DNA of 64,000 nucleotides from UMGS1322 sp900550765. GTDB taxonomy: Bacteria > Bacillota > Clostridia > Christensenellales > QALW01. The stretch is taken from the NCBI GenBank assembly GCA_958448705.1, contig CAUDEY010000006.1:28374-92373 (forward strand). Reading direction: 5' to 3'. Every line of letters begins with the position of its first letter. Positions within the stretch are counted from its first letter, which is position 1. The translations under genes were made by a program, and so were the position numbers. Of the stretch, positions 26,435 through 34,673 are shown one piece after another. The notes beneath the pieces were generated by a model that worked only from the letters and a program-made list of their open reading frames with translations, did not search any database and was not told where the DNA came from.

Positions 26435-26763
26435 TCTTTAACCCCCAAATTCAGGTTGATCTCATTTATGATCGCATCGGCAAATTGCTTGCCGGTAATG
26501 CATACTGCCTTGCGCTCGGGCTTTCCGATCGCCGCGCCAAGCCGGTCGTCATCCAATTGATACACAGGAATCCCCCTAAAAAGAGCCAGCTCGGCATAAT
26601 GCTCCCGTGTATTTTGAGAAATCTCCGCCGAAAGAAGTACAACCAATGCTTCTTTCCTTTTGATGGCGCTTTCACAGCCCTGCGCGCCGGAGATCAGCTG
26701 TCGCGTTTTTGCGGCGAAGCCCACAAAGGTCATCAGCCGCGTGCTGTTTTTTATTTTATCCAT
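26431..26763 (-). CDS. ylxQ: Ribosomal L7Ae-family RNA-binding protein (YlxQ)
   Basis: The 110-residue protein has the L7Ae/L30e fold: TRLMTFVGFAAKTRQLISGA at the start, a hydrophobic strand ALVVLLSAEISQNTRE and the end GKQFADAIINEI. Members bind kink-turn RNA. The ATG at 26763 is chosen because GGAGATT precedes it; a longer frame start at 26820 lies inside ylxR and has no family support. It sits between ylxR and infB, its conserved place in Bacillota. Confidence 0.85.
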   Translation of the reverse strand: MDKIKNSTRLMTFVGFAAKTRQLISGAQGCESAIKRKEALVVLLSAEISQNTREHYAELALFRGIPVYQLDDDRLGAAIGKPERKAVCITGKQFADAIINEINLNLGVKE

Positions 26764-27019
26764 GAATCTCCTTTTCAAGCGCCTGTAAAACCTCATCGCC
26801 CACAGGGGCGTCAAACGCACGGGAAAGCGCGCGGGTTTTGATGCTTTGCTTTAAGCATTCGGCACTGCGGCATATATATGCGCCGCGTCCGGAGGCTTTG
26901 CCGGTCGTATCCAGCCTGATCTCTCCCTCAGGCGTACGGATGATGCGCACGAGTTCGCGCTTGGGCTTCATTTCCCGGCAGCCCAAGCACATGCGCATCG
27001 GTGTTTTTTTCGTTTTCAC
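26756..27019 (-). CDS. ylxR: YlxR/RnpM-type RNA-binding protein (DUF448)
   Basis: The 87-residue basic protein contains the DUF448 signature: PMRMCLGCREMKPKRELVRI, then RLDTTGKASGRGAYIC. Members bind RNA and one was shown to act with RNase P in Bacillus. The start is a GTG at 27019 that overlaps the nusA stop (GTGA). An upstream in-frame ATG at 27079 would extend it into nusA and is not preferred. It is co-transcribed with nusA and ylxQ. Confidence 0.88.
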   Translation of the reverse strand: MKTKKTPMRMCLGCREMKPKRELVRIIRTPEGEIRLDTTGKASGRGAYICRSAECLKQSIKTRALSRAFDAPVGDEVLQALEKEIHG

Positions 27020-28086
27020 GTATCCTCTGCCTCTTCCAAGCCCTCTACCTGGCTTTGTGATTTTATATCGATATTCCAACCCGTCAATCTGGCGGTAAGC
27101 ATCGCATTCTGTCCTTTTTTGCCGATGGCTAAGGAAAGCTGATTATCCGGTACAATAACGGTAGCTTTCTTTTTGGCCTCGCCTTCTTCAATTTTTACCA
27201 ACAGCACTTTGGAAGGACTTAACGCGTTGGCGATATAAGTTACCGGATCCTCGCTCCATTTAATGATATCGATTTTTTCATCGTTGATCTCGCTTACAAT
27301 ATTGGCTACTCTGGTGCCCTTGGGGCCTACGCAGGCGCCTAAGGGATCTACGTTCGGATCCTCGCTGTACACGGCGATTTTCGTTCTTGATCCTGCATCG
27401 CGCGCAATCGCTTTAATAACAACGATCCCTTGGGCAATCTCAGGCACTTCCAGCTCAAACAGCCGTTTAATCAGCTGCGGATGCGTGCGCGAAACGGTAA
27501 TGGTAGTACCATACTGTACTTTTTTTACTTCCGAAACATACACCTTTAAGCGCATGCCGGGCACATAGTGCTCGCCCTCAATTTGCTCCTTGGGCGGAAT
27601 CACACCCTCTAATTTGCCCAGCTCTACATACACATAGCCGTTTTCTACCCGCTGTACCACAGCAGTGAGCAGTTCGTTCTGCTTATCAGCATATTCACTG
27701 TACACCTGCCCTTTTTCGGCTTCGCGCAGGCGCTGAGTAATCACCTGGCGCGCCGTCTGCGCACCGATGCGGCCGTAATCCTCGGGGGTATCCTCTACCT
27801 CTACCTTATCGCCCACCACGGCGCCGGGCAAAAGCTCCTGCGCATCCTCCACGGAAATTTCCAAAAGATTATCATAAACGTCTTCCACCACGGTTTTTAC
27901 AATATAGCAGCGTACATCGCCGGTCTCTCTGTCCATATGGGCTACAAGCGTTGCCGCGTCGCTGAACTCCCGCACCTTTTTATAGGCGGATACCATAGCA
28001 AGCTCAATTGCCTCATAGAGCATTTCCGCATTGATTCCTTTTTCACTTTCCAGCATTTTAATTGCGCTGATCAATTCCGAATTCAT
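27016..28086 (-). CDS. nusA: Transcription termination/antitermination factor NusA
   Basis: The 356-residue protein has the N-terminal RNA polymerase-binding domain (MNSELISAIKMLESEKGI), an S1 domain (about 130-200) and two KH domains ending in VPDNQLSLAIGKKGQNA. It controls pausing, termination and antitermination. The ATG at 28086 is used because ATGGAGGAAAAA supplies a ribosome site; an in-frame ATG at 28098 lies inside that site. It follows rimP closely, the standard order. Confidence 0.96.
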   Translation of the reverse strand: MNSELISAIKMLESEKGINAEMLYEAIELAMVSAYKKVREFSDAATLVAHMDRETGDVRCYIVKTVVEDVYDNLLEISVEDAQELLPGAVVGDKVEVEDTPEDYGRIGAQTARQVITQRLREAEKGQVYSEYADKQNELLTAVVQRVENGYVYVELGKLEGVIPPKEQIEGEHYVPGMRLKVYVSEVKKVQYGTTITVSRTHPQLIKRLFELEVPEIAQGIVVIKAIARDAGSRTKIAVYSEDPNVDPLGACVGPKGTRVANIVSEINDEKIDIIKWSEDPVTYIANALSPSKVLLVKIEEGEAKKKATVIVPDNQLSLAIGKKGQNAMLTARLTGWNIDIKSQSQVEGLEEAEDT

Positions 28087-28102
28087 TTTTTCCTCCATTT
28101 TT

Positions 28103-28561
28103 TCAGAAGCCTATATAAGGTCTGATGCATTCCAAATTATTTCTCTTTACCGTCATGATGCCGTCTGTATTTTCTATCGTAACGGTTTCCTTATCAAACG
28201 TTTTTAAAATTCCCGTAAACTTCTTCTTTTTTCCCGAATCGGGCTTCTTCAGCTTCAGTTCCACTTCCTTACCGCAATTCCGTGTAAAATCCCGGTCGCT
28301 TTTCAAAGGCCGGTCTCCCCAGGTGCTTACACACAGGCAATAGGGCGCGCCGCCGGTAGGATCCGCTACGTCAACAGCCTCGTCAATTGCCCGGGAAACA
28401 GCTTCGCAATCCTCAATGGTTACGCCCGCCTCGCGGCAGATATAAAAATTAAGACACATCTGCCCGTCCTCGCGCACATATTCCACATCGGCCATTTCAA
28501 AGCCCATGGCTTCTATTATTTTTTGTGCGGCGCCTCCCGCGATTTCAGCAGCTTTTGCCAT
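28103..28561 (-). CDS. rimP: Ribosome maturation factor RimP
   Basis: The 152-residue protein is a RimP: an N-terminal alpha/beta domain with TIEDCEAVSRAIDEAVD and a C-terminal SH3-like domain with KKKKFTGILKTF. It helps assemble the 30S subunit. The central motif reads VSTWGDRPLK where most relatives have VSSPGLDRPL, a small local variation. AAGGAGGGG gives a strong ribosome site. It is the first gene of the nine-gene operon ending at ribF. Confidence 0.92.
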   Translation of the reverse strand: MAKAAEIAGGAAQKIIEAMGFEMADVEYVREDGQMCLNFYICREAGVTIEDCEAVSRAIDEAVDVADPTGGAPYCLCVSTWGDRPLKSDRDFTRNCGKEVELKLKKPDSGKKKKFTGILKTFDKETVTIENTDGIMTVKRNNLECIRPYIGF

Positions 28562-28582
28562 GAAGCCCCTCCTTCAAAAATG

Positions 28583-28607
28583 AAGAGTGGGATATTCGCC
28601 CACTCTC
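28583..28607 (-). terminator. Leader hairpin before rimP (possible attenuator)
   Basis: GAGTGGG at 28585-28591 pairs with CCCACTC at 28599-28605. On the minus strand the stem is followed by TCATTTTTG, a short T-rich tail, and lies between the operon promoter and the rimP start. It could end part of the transcripts ahead of nusA. Confidence 0.5.
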
Positions 28608-28628
28608 GCAAGAAGTATTGTGTGTATT

Positions 28629-28657
28629 ATGATACCATACACCCCTGAAAATTGCAA
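28629..28657 (-). promoter_or_regulatory. Promoter of the rimP-nusA-infB-ribF operon
   Basis: On the minus strand TTGCAA at 28657-28652, a 17-base spacer and TATCAT at 28634-28629 form a plausible promoter about 70 bases before the rimP start. Confidence 0.55.
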
Positions 28658-28831
28658 ACATTATTTTAAATATATTTTGTATTTTTCCGCCGCCTTTATG
28701 CAAATAAATGTTTTTTCACCCCTTTTTATAAAAAACACACCGCCGATAAAATGCTTTCCCTCCGGCCCGCCCCAACAGAGCGCAGCCATTTTTCTCCCAC
28801 GGTTGCAACAAAAGCCGCGCATTTTAAATTC

Positions 28832-29695
28832 TTACGCAATAGGCTCAAAAATCAAATTCTCAATTTCGGCATTTTCCCATCCCTTTGCGGCGGGATCGTA
28901 ATACACCGTTACCGGCTTTTCCGCTACGCCGAACGTAAAACGATCAAGTCCCTCCGGCCTATCGCCTAAAAACGTTACGCTCTTTAAACCGGAACATCCG
29001 ACAAAAGCAGCGTCGCCAAGTTTTTTCAAGCTTTTGGGAAAAGTCACGGTCTCCAGCGCGGTACAGTTACAAAACATCCTATTTCCCAACGTGGTAACGC
29101 CTTCCTCCAGAATCAGCGAGGTCAGCGCCGTATTCCCTACAAAATGTCCGTTGCCGGTATTGCCCCAGCTTTCGATATTGCCGGTTATGCGTACCTCTTC
29201 CAGCGCCGAACAGTAGTGAAAAGCCTGAACGTCAACCGTTTTAACCGCTCCCGGAATCGTGATCCTTTTCAGCCCGGAATACTCAAAGGCACGAACGCCT
29301 ATGGACTCCACACTCTCGGGAATTTCAATTTCCTCAAGAGCGGCGCATGCGTAGAATGCAGAATCATCAATCAGCTTTAACCCTTTTTGTAAACGGACCT
29401 TTTTTAAGGCGTTACATTCCAAAAAGGCACAGCTATACTCTTGAACGGAGGCCGGAATGGTCACTTCCTCCACATTGCTTTGGGTAAAAGCGTTTTCCCC
29501 GATGGTGCAGACCGGAACCCCCTCGATCTCATCGGGAATGACAACGCTGGTATCGGAGCCGATATATTGGGTGATTACTACGGTATTTTCAGTGATTTCA
29601 TATGTAAAATCACTGGCCGGATTTGCATGAGGACTGCAGCTGACACCAGAGATTATAAAGACGGCGAGCAAAAAAAAGGCGAATAGCTTTTTCAT
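28832..29695 (-). CDS. BspA-like leucine-rich-repeat lipoprotein
   Basis: The 287-residue protein starts with a lipoprotein signal peptide (MKKLFAFFLLAVFIISGVSC, lipobox SGVSC). The mature part is built of about eight LRR_5/BspA repeats, for example NVEEVTIPASVQEYSCAFLE, ALEEIEIPESVESIGVRAFE and ALETVTFPKSLKKLGDAAFV. BspA-type proteins are exposed on the cell surface and often bind host proteins or other cells. The ATG at 29695 has AAGGAG nine bases upstream; a longer frame start adds seven residues before the signal peptide. It stands alone. Confidence 0.85.
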   Translation of the reverse strand: MKKLFAFFLLAVFIISGVSCSPHANPASDFTYEITENTVVITQYIGSDTSVVIPDEIEGVPVCTIGENAFTQSNVEEVTIPASVQEYSCAFLECNALKKVRLQKGLKLIDDSAFYACAALEEIEIPESVESIGVRAFEYSGLKRITIPGAVKTVDVQAFHYCSALEEVRITGNIESWGNTGNGHFVGNTALTSLILEEGVTTLGNRMFCNCTALETVTFPKSLKKLGDAAFVGCSGLKSVTFLGDRPEGLDRFTFGVAEKPVTVYYDPAAKGWENAEIENLIFEPIA

Positions 29696-29824
29696 AAAAA
29701 CAGACTCCTTATACAATTTAAATTATATTATATCATTACTAATATAATATTTAAAGCGATATATAATTTAATAAATACCAATATGTACAACTATCAGTTG
29801 TATGCTTCTCATTACAATAAATAA

Positions 29825-29866
29825 ACAAGAAACGACAACTTTCTTAAGGAAATTGTCGTTTCTTGT
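29825..29866 (-). terminator. Terminator of the tRNA-Met/tRNA-Val transcript
   Basis: ACAAGAAACGACAA at 29825-29838 pairs over 14 bases with TTGTCGTTTCTTGT at 29853-29866. The hairpin lies directly after the tRNA-Val 3' end on the minus strand; only a short T-run follows. Confidence 0.7.
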
Positions 29867-29943
29867 TGGTGGAGACAGAGGGACTCGAACCCGCGACCTC
29901 ACGCATGTGAAGCGTGCGCTCTAACCAGCTGAGCTATGCCTCC
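29867..29943 (-). tRNA. tRNA-Val (anticodon CAC)
   Basis: The minus strand folds as a full tRNA with encoded CCA. The acceptor GGAGGCA pairs with TGTCTCC, the D-stem is GCTC/GAGC and the anticodon stem CACGC/GCGTG. The loop TTCACAT gives anticodon CAC for the valine codon GTG, and the T-loop is GTTCGAGTC. It follows tRNA-Met by about 70 bases on the same transcript. Confidence 0.93.
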
Positions 29944-30010
29944 AAAAACTGCTTTTGCCAAAAAACCGGCAAAAAACAGGATGCCCCGCTCCCTATGAAC
30001 GAGGCGCTGC

Positions 30011-30087
30011 TGGTAGCGGCAAGTGGACTTGAACCACCGACCTGTCGGGTATGAACCGAATGCTCTAGCCAACTGAGCTATGCCGCC
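30011..30087 (-). tRNA. tRNA-Met (anticodon CAT), probably elongator
   Basis: The minus strand folds as a tRNA with encoded CCA, acceptor GGCGGCA/TGCCGCT, D-stem GCTC/GAGC and loop TTCATAC with anticodon CAT. The 1-72 pair is G-T and the anticodon stem starts with a T-C mismatch. The initiator features (a C1-A72 mismatch and three G-C pairs in the anticodon stem) are absent, so elongator Met is the likely identity; an Ile-CAT tRNA is not excluded. Confidence 0.85.
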
Positions 30088-30101
30088 ATGAAACAAAACA
30101 C

Positions 30102-30130
30102 ATTATATCAATGGGACTATAATTTGTCAA
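30102..30130 (-). promoter_or_regulatory. Promoter of the tRNA-Met/tRNA-Val unit
   Basis: Perfect consensus on the minus strand: TTGACA at 30130-30125, a 17-base spacer and TATAAT at 30107-30102, 15 bases before the tRNA-Met 5' end. Confidence 0.85.
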
Positions 30131-30249
30131 TCAAAAAAAGCAGAAAATCAAAAAGATTCCGTTTTCCGGCCGGGGGCAACTGCACTGCATTTTTTCCCTG
30201 TAACGTGCAAAAAATAAGCTCTGCTTTTTTAGTCTGTCCGTTTTCTATA

Positions 30250-30325
30250 GGGTTATCCCTTTGTTTTTATAAAAAAAGCAGCTGTGGAAATTCGGGATAA
30301 CCTGTTGTGAATTCAGTGGATAACC
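30250..30325. other. Loose cluster of DnaA-box-like motifs
   Basis: Four nine-base motifs resemble the DnaA box TGTGGATAA or its complement: TTATCCCTT (30253), TGTGGAAAT (30283), TCGGGATAA (30292) and AGTGGATAA (30315), with one or two mismatches each. They lie in the gene-free stretch between tRNA-Met and gltX. Confidence 0.3.
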
Positions 30326-30345
30326 TCTTTTTCTTTCCTTCTGTC

Positions 30346-30396
30346 AAACTTCCGTTTTGCTGCCTCCCTCTGCCGAGGGAGGCTTGATGCGGGAAA
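30346..30396. repeat. Partial palindromic intergenic repeat downstream of gltX
   Basis: CTTCCGTTTTGCTGCCTCC begins a reverse-orientation copy of the dispersed repeat. Its palindrome is GCCTCCCTCTGCCGAGGGAGGC at about 30363-30384, and it lies between the tRNA promoter and the gltX end. Confidence 0.6.
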
Positions 30397-30496
30397 TTTG
30401 ATTTCATAAAAAATTCCGTTTTTTACTGCTAAACGTTTTTCTGCAGCCATCGCATTGCCTTTACAAAAAAGCGAAGGAAAACTCCTTCGCCTGCCT

Positions 30497-31939
30497 TTAA
30501 AACATTGCGATGGCTCTATCCAGCCGCCGCAGCGTTTCTTCCTTTCCCAAAATATCTGCCAGCTCCACTGCCCCGCCGGGCGTACTTTCCAGTCCGCACA
30601 AAGCAACGCGCGCCGGCCACATGACCGCACCGTTCTTTTTTCCCTTCTCCTGTGCTAACCGGATCAGTGTATCATGAATGCTCTGTTCACACCAAAGTTC
30701 AATTCCCTCATAAGCCTCTTTTACCTGCTGCAGACTTTCGCGTGCACCGGCTTCGTCCAGCTTAAACTTTTTATGGCAGTAAAGGGCCGGCTCATGCGGA
30801 GCTACCTCAGGTAAAAATGCCAGTTTTTCAGGAATTTCTGAAAAAATCTCTATCCGTGTTTGAATCAGCGCCGCCAGCTTTTTATAATCATACTGCTTCA
30901 AATTCGGGTTCTTATCCAGCCAGGGCTCGGCCGCGGCGCAGAAATCCTCAAAGGGCATTGCCTTAATATATTCGCCGTTCATCCACTTTAATTTGGGAAT
31001 ATCAAAAATCGCCGGCGATTTACTGATTCCCTCTAAAGAAAAGGATTCGATCAGCTCCTGCCGCGTATAAATTTCCTGATTGGTACCGTCATTCCAGCCT
31101 AAAAGAGCAATATAATTAACTACTGCATCGGAAAGATATCCCGCATCCAAAAGATCATGAAAGGACATATCCCCGTTGCGTTTGGAAAGCTTATGCGTCG
31201 CGTCCTTCATAATCAGCGGAAGATGCACATATACCGGCGGATCCCAGCCAAAGGCCTGATACAGCAAATTATATTTGGGTGTGCTGGAAAGATATTCGCT
31301 GCCGCGCATCACGTGCGTGATTTCCATCAAGTGATCGTCCACCACATTGGCAAAATTATAGGTGGGCAATCCATCGCTTTTTAAAAGAACCATATCGTCA
31401 AGATCGGCGCAGTCCACGGTGATGGTACCAAAGATTACATCTTCAAACGAAACGGATCCCGTCTCCGGCATGTTTTGACGGATAACATACGGTTCACCCG
31501 CCTCAATGCGTTTTTGAATTTCCTCCTTTTTTAAGGAAAGACAGGTTTTTGGATATTTATAAGTCTGCCCCTTTTCCTCAGCGGCCTTGCGCTCCTTTTC
31601 AAGGATTTCATCGGTACAAAAGCAATAATAAGCTGCCCCCTTTTCCACCAGCATCTGCGCGTATTTTTTATAGATCTCCCGGCGCTGGGACTGAAAATAC
31701 GGTCCCCGGCCTTTTTCTTTTCCGGGGCCCTCGTCATAGACAAGCCCGGTTTGCTCAAGGGTGCGGAAAATAATATCCGTTGCAGATTCCTGATAGCGGT
31801 TCTGATCGGTATCTTCAATCCGTACAACAAATTCCCCGTTATTTTTTTTGGCAAAAAGATAGCCGTACAGGGCCGTTCTTAAATTTCCTATATGCATGTT
31901 GCCCGTAGGGCTGGGTGCATAGCGTGTTCTTACCTTCAT
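30497..31939 (-). CDS. gltX: Glutamyl-tRNA synthetase
   Basis: The 480-residue class I synthetase has the HIGH-type motif in PSPTGNMHIGNLRTALYGYL, the RIEDTD glutamate site and the KMSKS counterpart KLSKRNGD. It charges tRNA-Glu and, in many Bacillota, also tRNA-Gln for later amidation. It starts four bases after radC ends and is the last gene of the dnaN-recF-akr-radC-gltX run. Confidence 0.95.
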   Translation of the reverse strand: MKVRTRYAPSPTGNMHIGNLRTALYGYLFAKKNNGEFVVRIEDTDQNRYQESATDIIFRTLEQTGLVYDEGPGKEKGRGPYFQSQRREIYKKYAQMLVEKGAAYYCFCTDEILEKERKAAEEKGQTYKYPKTCLSLKKEEIQKRIEAGEPYVIRQNMPETGSVSFEDVIFGTITVDCADLDDMVLLKSDGLPTYNFANVVDDHLMEITHVMRGSEYLSSTPKYNLLYQAFGWDPPVYVHLPLIMKDATHKLSKRNGDMSFHDLLDAGYLSDAVVNYIALLGWNDGTNQEIYTRQELIESFSLEGISKSPAIFDIPKLKWMNGEYIKAMPFEDFCAAAEPWLDKNPNLKQYDYKKLAALIQTRIEIFSEIPEKLAFLPEVAPHEPALYCHKKFKLDEAGARESLQQVKEAYEGIELWCEQSIHDTLIRLAQEKGKKNGAVMWPARVALCGLESTPGGAVELADILGKEETLRRLDRAIAMF

Positions 31940-31943
31940 TGTA

Positions 31944-32675
31944 TTACTCCTTTTCTGCTATCTGCTTTTTCTCCTCCGGCTCCGATATAAAAACGGTGCC
32001 CGGCAGCATGGAATTTGAGGAAAAGCAGTACGTTTCCCCTCCTGAAAAAATAATATGATCTACCAACTTAACTTCCATCGGCTTCAGCGCCTCGGCAATC
32101 TGGTTTGTCATACGGATATCCGCAGGAGAAGGCCTTACGTTTCCGCTGGGATGGTTGTGTGCTAAAATCACGTTCTTTGCATCAGTACGCAAGACAAATT
32201 TGACCACATCCCGAATGTAAACCGGAGAATGATCGATTGTTCCTTCGGAAAGCTTCACCACTCTATTTAGGCAGCAATGGTTATCCAAGCAGATCATATA
32301 GAGGATTTCATTCTTTTCCCCCATAAATTTCGGCTCCAGAAACTCCTTCACCTTTTTTATCGTATTTAATTTCGGCTTTTCCTTCCATTTGCTCTCATGA
32401 TACATTTTAGACAGCTGCGGAATCAGCTTTAACAGTACCGCGCCGTTTTCTGAAATATAAGGAATCTCCTGCAGCTCCTGAATATCTGCATCCATTACCC
32501 CGGCAAGGGAACCAAAGCAGTCTATCAGCTCGTGGGCCACAGGATTCACATCAATTCTGGGCATAGCATAGGTAAGCAACAGTTCCAGCGCCTGGTGCTC
32601 AGTTTTTCCCTCCAGCCCGGTAGAAATAAAGCTCTTTCTTAAATTTTTTCTGTGTCCTTCATGCAAGGTATTCAC
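31944..32675 (-). CDS. radC: RadC/JAB1-MPN family DNA-repair-associated protein
   Basis: The 243-residue protein has an N-terminal helix-hairpin-helix part (TEHQALELLLTYAMPRIDVN) and a C-terminal MPN/JAMM metalloprotease-like domain. The metal motif reads HNHPSGNVRPSPADIRMT, with the paired Glu in VKLSEGTID. The true role of RadC proteins is unsettled; they are often linked to DNA processing or mobile elements. The start overlaps the aldo/keto reductase gene by 17 bases. Confidence 0.9.
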   Translation of the reverse strand: MNTLHEGHRKNLRKSFISTGLEGKTEHQALELLLTYAMPRIDVNPVAHELIDCFGSLAGVMDADIQELQEIPYISENGAVLLKLIPQLSKMYHESKWKEKPKLNTIKKVKEFLEPKFMGEKNEILYMICLDNHCCLNRVVKLSEGTIDHSPVYIRDVVKFVLRTDAKNVILAHNHPSGNVRPSPADIRMTNQIAEALKPMEVKLVDHIIFSGGETYCFSSNSMLPGTVFISEPEEKKQIAEKE

Positions 32676-33606
32676 CTTCCAAAAACTGAATTTCCTGTTT
32701 GGTCAGCCGCAGCTGCACGCCGGGCAGGCTTTCCTCCAACTGCTTTGTATTAGAAAATCCTCCGATAGCCGCGGCAGGAATTTCCTTCGAAAGCACATAG
32801 GAGATCAAAAGCGCAGGAATCGGTACAGATTTTTGAAGGGAAAGCTCCCGGATCCGTTCGGCACGCCGGAAATTCTCCTTCAGCGGCAGATAGGAAAGCT
32901 TTCCGGATTCTTTCAGCTCGTCCCCGGAAAAATACTTCGTAAAAAACCCTTTCGCCTGTACGGAATAGGCAATTAAAGGAAAGGCGTTTTCTCTGTACCA
33001 GTGATACTCGATGTTATTCATCGTGATATGCGTAATATCCCCGGTAAGCGGCGGTGTAGTAAGCGCATAGGAATAATTGATTTGGCTTACTGCAAACGGC
33101 CGAAGACCATTTTCTTCTGCGAAACGGTTTGCTGCGTCGATTCTTCCGCAGCTCCAATTGGAAGCGCCGATTTCGCGGACCTTACCTTCCCGGATAAACT
33201 GATTTAACGGATAGAGCATCTCTTCCGGCGGCACGTCAGGCCTGTCCCGATGGAGAAAATACAAATCAATATACTCCGTACCCAAGGCTTTCAGGGAAGC
33301 CTCTAAATCTTTCCGCAGCTCTTTCTCACTCAAGCGCGTCTTATACATTTCCTTCCGCGAAAGCGGAAAACCGCCTTTACTGATGATTGTTACTTTGTTC
33401 CGATCCCTTTTTTTTAAATACTCCCCCAAAAACTCTTCGCACTTTCCATTGCAATAGGAACGCGCGACATCCAGCGTACAAAAGCCCAGCTCCAGATAGC
33501 GATCAAGGATTGCAAAGCATGCATCCTTTTTTTCTTCCTCACCCAGTCTCCCCGCGCCAAGAATCAGACGGTCCAGTTCTAAAACACCGGCTTTCAGCTT
33601 TTCCAT
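32659..33606 (-). CDS. Aldo/keto reductase
   Basis: The 315-residue protein is a single-domain AKR barrel that uses NADPH to reduce carbonyls. It keeps the catalytic tetrad: Asp and Tyr in TLDVARSYCNGKCEEFLG, Lys in IISKGG, and His in YFLHRDRPD. GASNWSCGRIDAA and PAAAIGGFSN belong to the cofactor site. The substrate cannot be told. The gene is wedged between recF and radC with overlaps at both ends, so it is co-translated with replication and repair genes, an odd place for a metabolic enzyme. Confidence 0.88.
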   Translation of the reverse strand: MEKLKAGVLELDRLILGAGRLGEEEKKDACFAILDRYLELGFCTLDVARSYCNGKCEEFLGEYLKKRDRNKVTIISKGGFPLSRKEMYKTRLSEKELRKDLEASLKALGTEYIDLYFLHRDRPDVPPEEMLYPLNQFIREGKVREIGASNWSCGRIDAANRFAEENGLRPFAVSQINYSYALTTPPLTGDITHITMNNIEYHWYRENAFPLIAYSVQAKGFFTKYFSGDELKESGKLSYLPLKENFRRAERIRELSLQKSVPIPALLISYVLSKEIPAAAIGGFSNTKQLEESLPGVQLRLTKQEIQFLEGEYLA

Positions 33607-34673
33607 ATCTTTCCCCCCGCCACTTTCAAAAAGGAAACATCCATTTTATGAAAATATTCTACCGGTTGCGCTACAGTAATAATCGTTTGTACACCCCGAA
33701 TTTTATCCAGCAGCATTTTCTGCCTGGCAGGATCCAGCTCTGAGAGAACATCATCCAGCAATAAAACGGGATATTCCCCCAAATCCTCTTTCATCATTTC
33801 CAGCTCCGTAAGCTTTAAAGCCAGCGCCGCTGTACGCTGCTGCCCCTGAGACCCAAAATACCGCAGATCCGTATCCCCTAATTTAATGATAATATCATCT
33901 TTATGCGGACCGATGGTCGTAAAGCAGCGCTTTTGATCTATTTCCCGATTTTTTTCCAAGAGCTGCAGCATGATCTCATAGACATCACTGCCGTCTTTTC
34001 CAAGTCCCTTATATTCACAGCTGAGCTTTTCCCTGCCTGAAGAAAGATAGGCATGATTTTTTTCCGCAACGGGCGAAAGTCTTCGGCAAAAGTCAATGCG
34101 CGCCTTTATTACAGGCGCAGCCCGCTGCGCTAAAAGTGCATCCCAAACTTCCAAAGAATCTGCCTTTCCGCCTTCGCGCAAAAGAGAATTTCTTTGCTGA
34201 AGCACCTTATTATATTCATTCAGTGCATAAAAATAGTGCTTGCTCACCTGAGAAAGCTCAATATCCATAAACCGCCGCCGCTCCGACGGCCCGGCTTTGA
34301 TCAGGGAAAGATCTTCCGGCGAAAAAATTACACCGCTGAGCTGCCCCAGCATTTCACTGATGCGCGAAATTGCCAGGCCATTCACTAAAATCCGCCGCTT
34401 TTGCCCCCGGGAGAGCACCATATCCACAGTATGCCGCCCGTCTTTCTGACGGCTCTCGCCGCGGATACGCGCCCAGGTACGCTCCTGCATAATCATATCG
34501 TTTTCTCTTGCCGTGCGGTGGCTTTTTCCCGTGCAAAGCAAATAGACAGCCTCTATCACATTGGTTTTTCCCTGCCCGTTTTCACCGGTAAGGATTGTGA
34601 TACCCTCGGAAAAGGAAAGATCCAGCTGTTCATAGGAACGAAAGTTCCACAGTTTCAGATCTTTCAGATACAT
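33594..34673 (-). CDS. recF: DNA replication and repair protein RecF
   Basis: The 359-residue ABC-type ATPase has the Walker A motif in LTGENGQGKTNVIEAVYLL, the signature segment RYFGSQGQQRTAALALKL and Walker B in YPVLLLDDVLSELD. RecF helps load RecA at gaps near stalled forks. The ATG overlaps the dnaN stop by one base (TAATG), preserving the classical dnaN-recF coupling. The end overlaps the aldo/keto reductase start by 13 bases. gyrB and gyrA, which often follow, are not here. Confidence 0.95.
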   Translation of the reverse strand: MYLKDLKLWNFRSYEQLDLSFSEGITILTGENGQGKTNVIEAVYLLCTGKSHRTARENDMIMQERTWARIRGESRQKDGRHTVDMVLSRGQKRRILVNGLAISRISEMLGQLSGVIFSPEDLSLIKAGPSERRRFMDIELSQVSKHYFYALNEYNKVLQQRNSLLREGGKADSLEVWDALLAQRAAPVIKARIDFCRRLSPVAEKNHAYLSSGREKLSCEYKGLGKDGSDVYEIMLQLLEKNREIDQKRCFTTIGPHKDDIIIKLGDTDLRYFGSQGQQRTAALALKLTELEMMKEDLGEYPVLLLDDVLSELDPARQKMLLDKIRGVQTIITVAQPVEYFHKMDVSFLKVAGGKIWKS

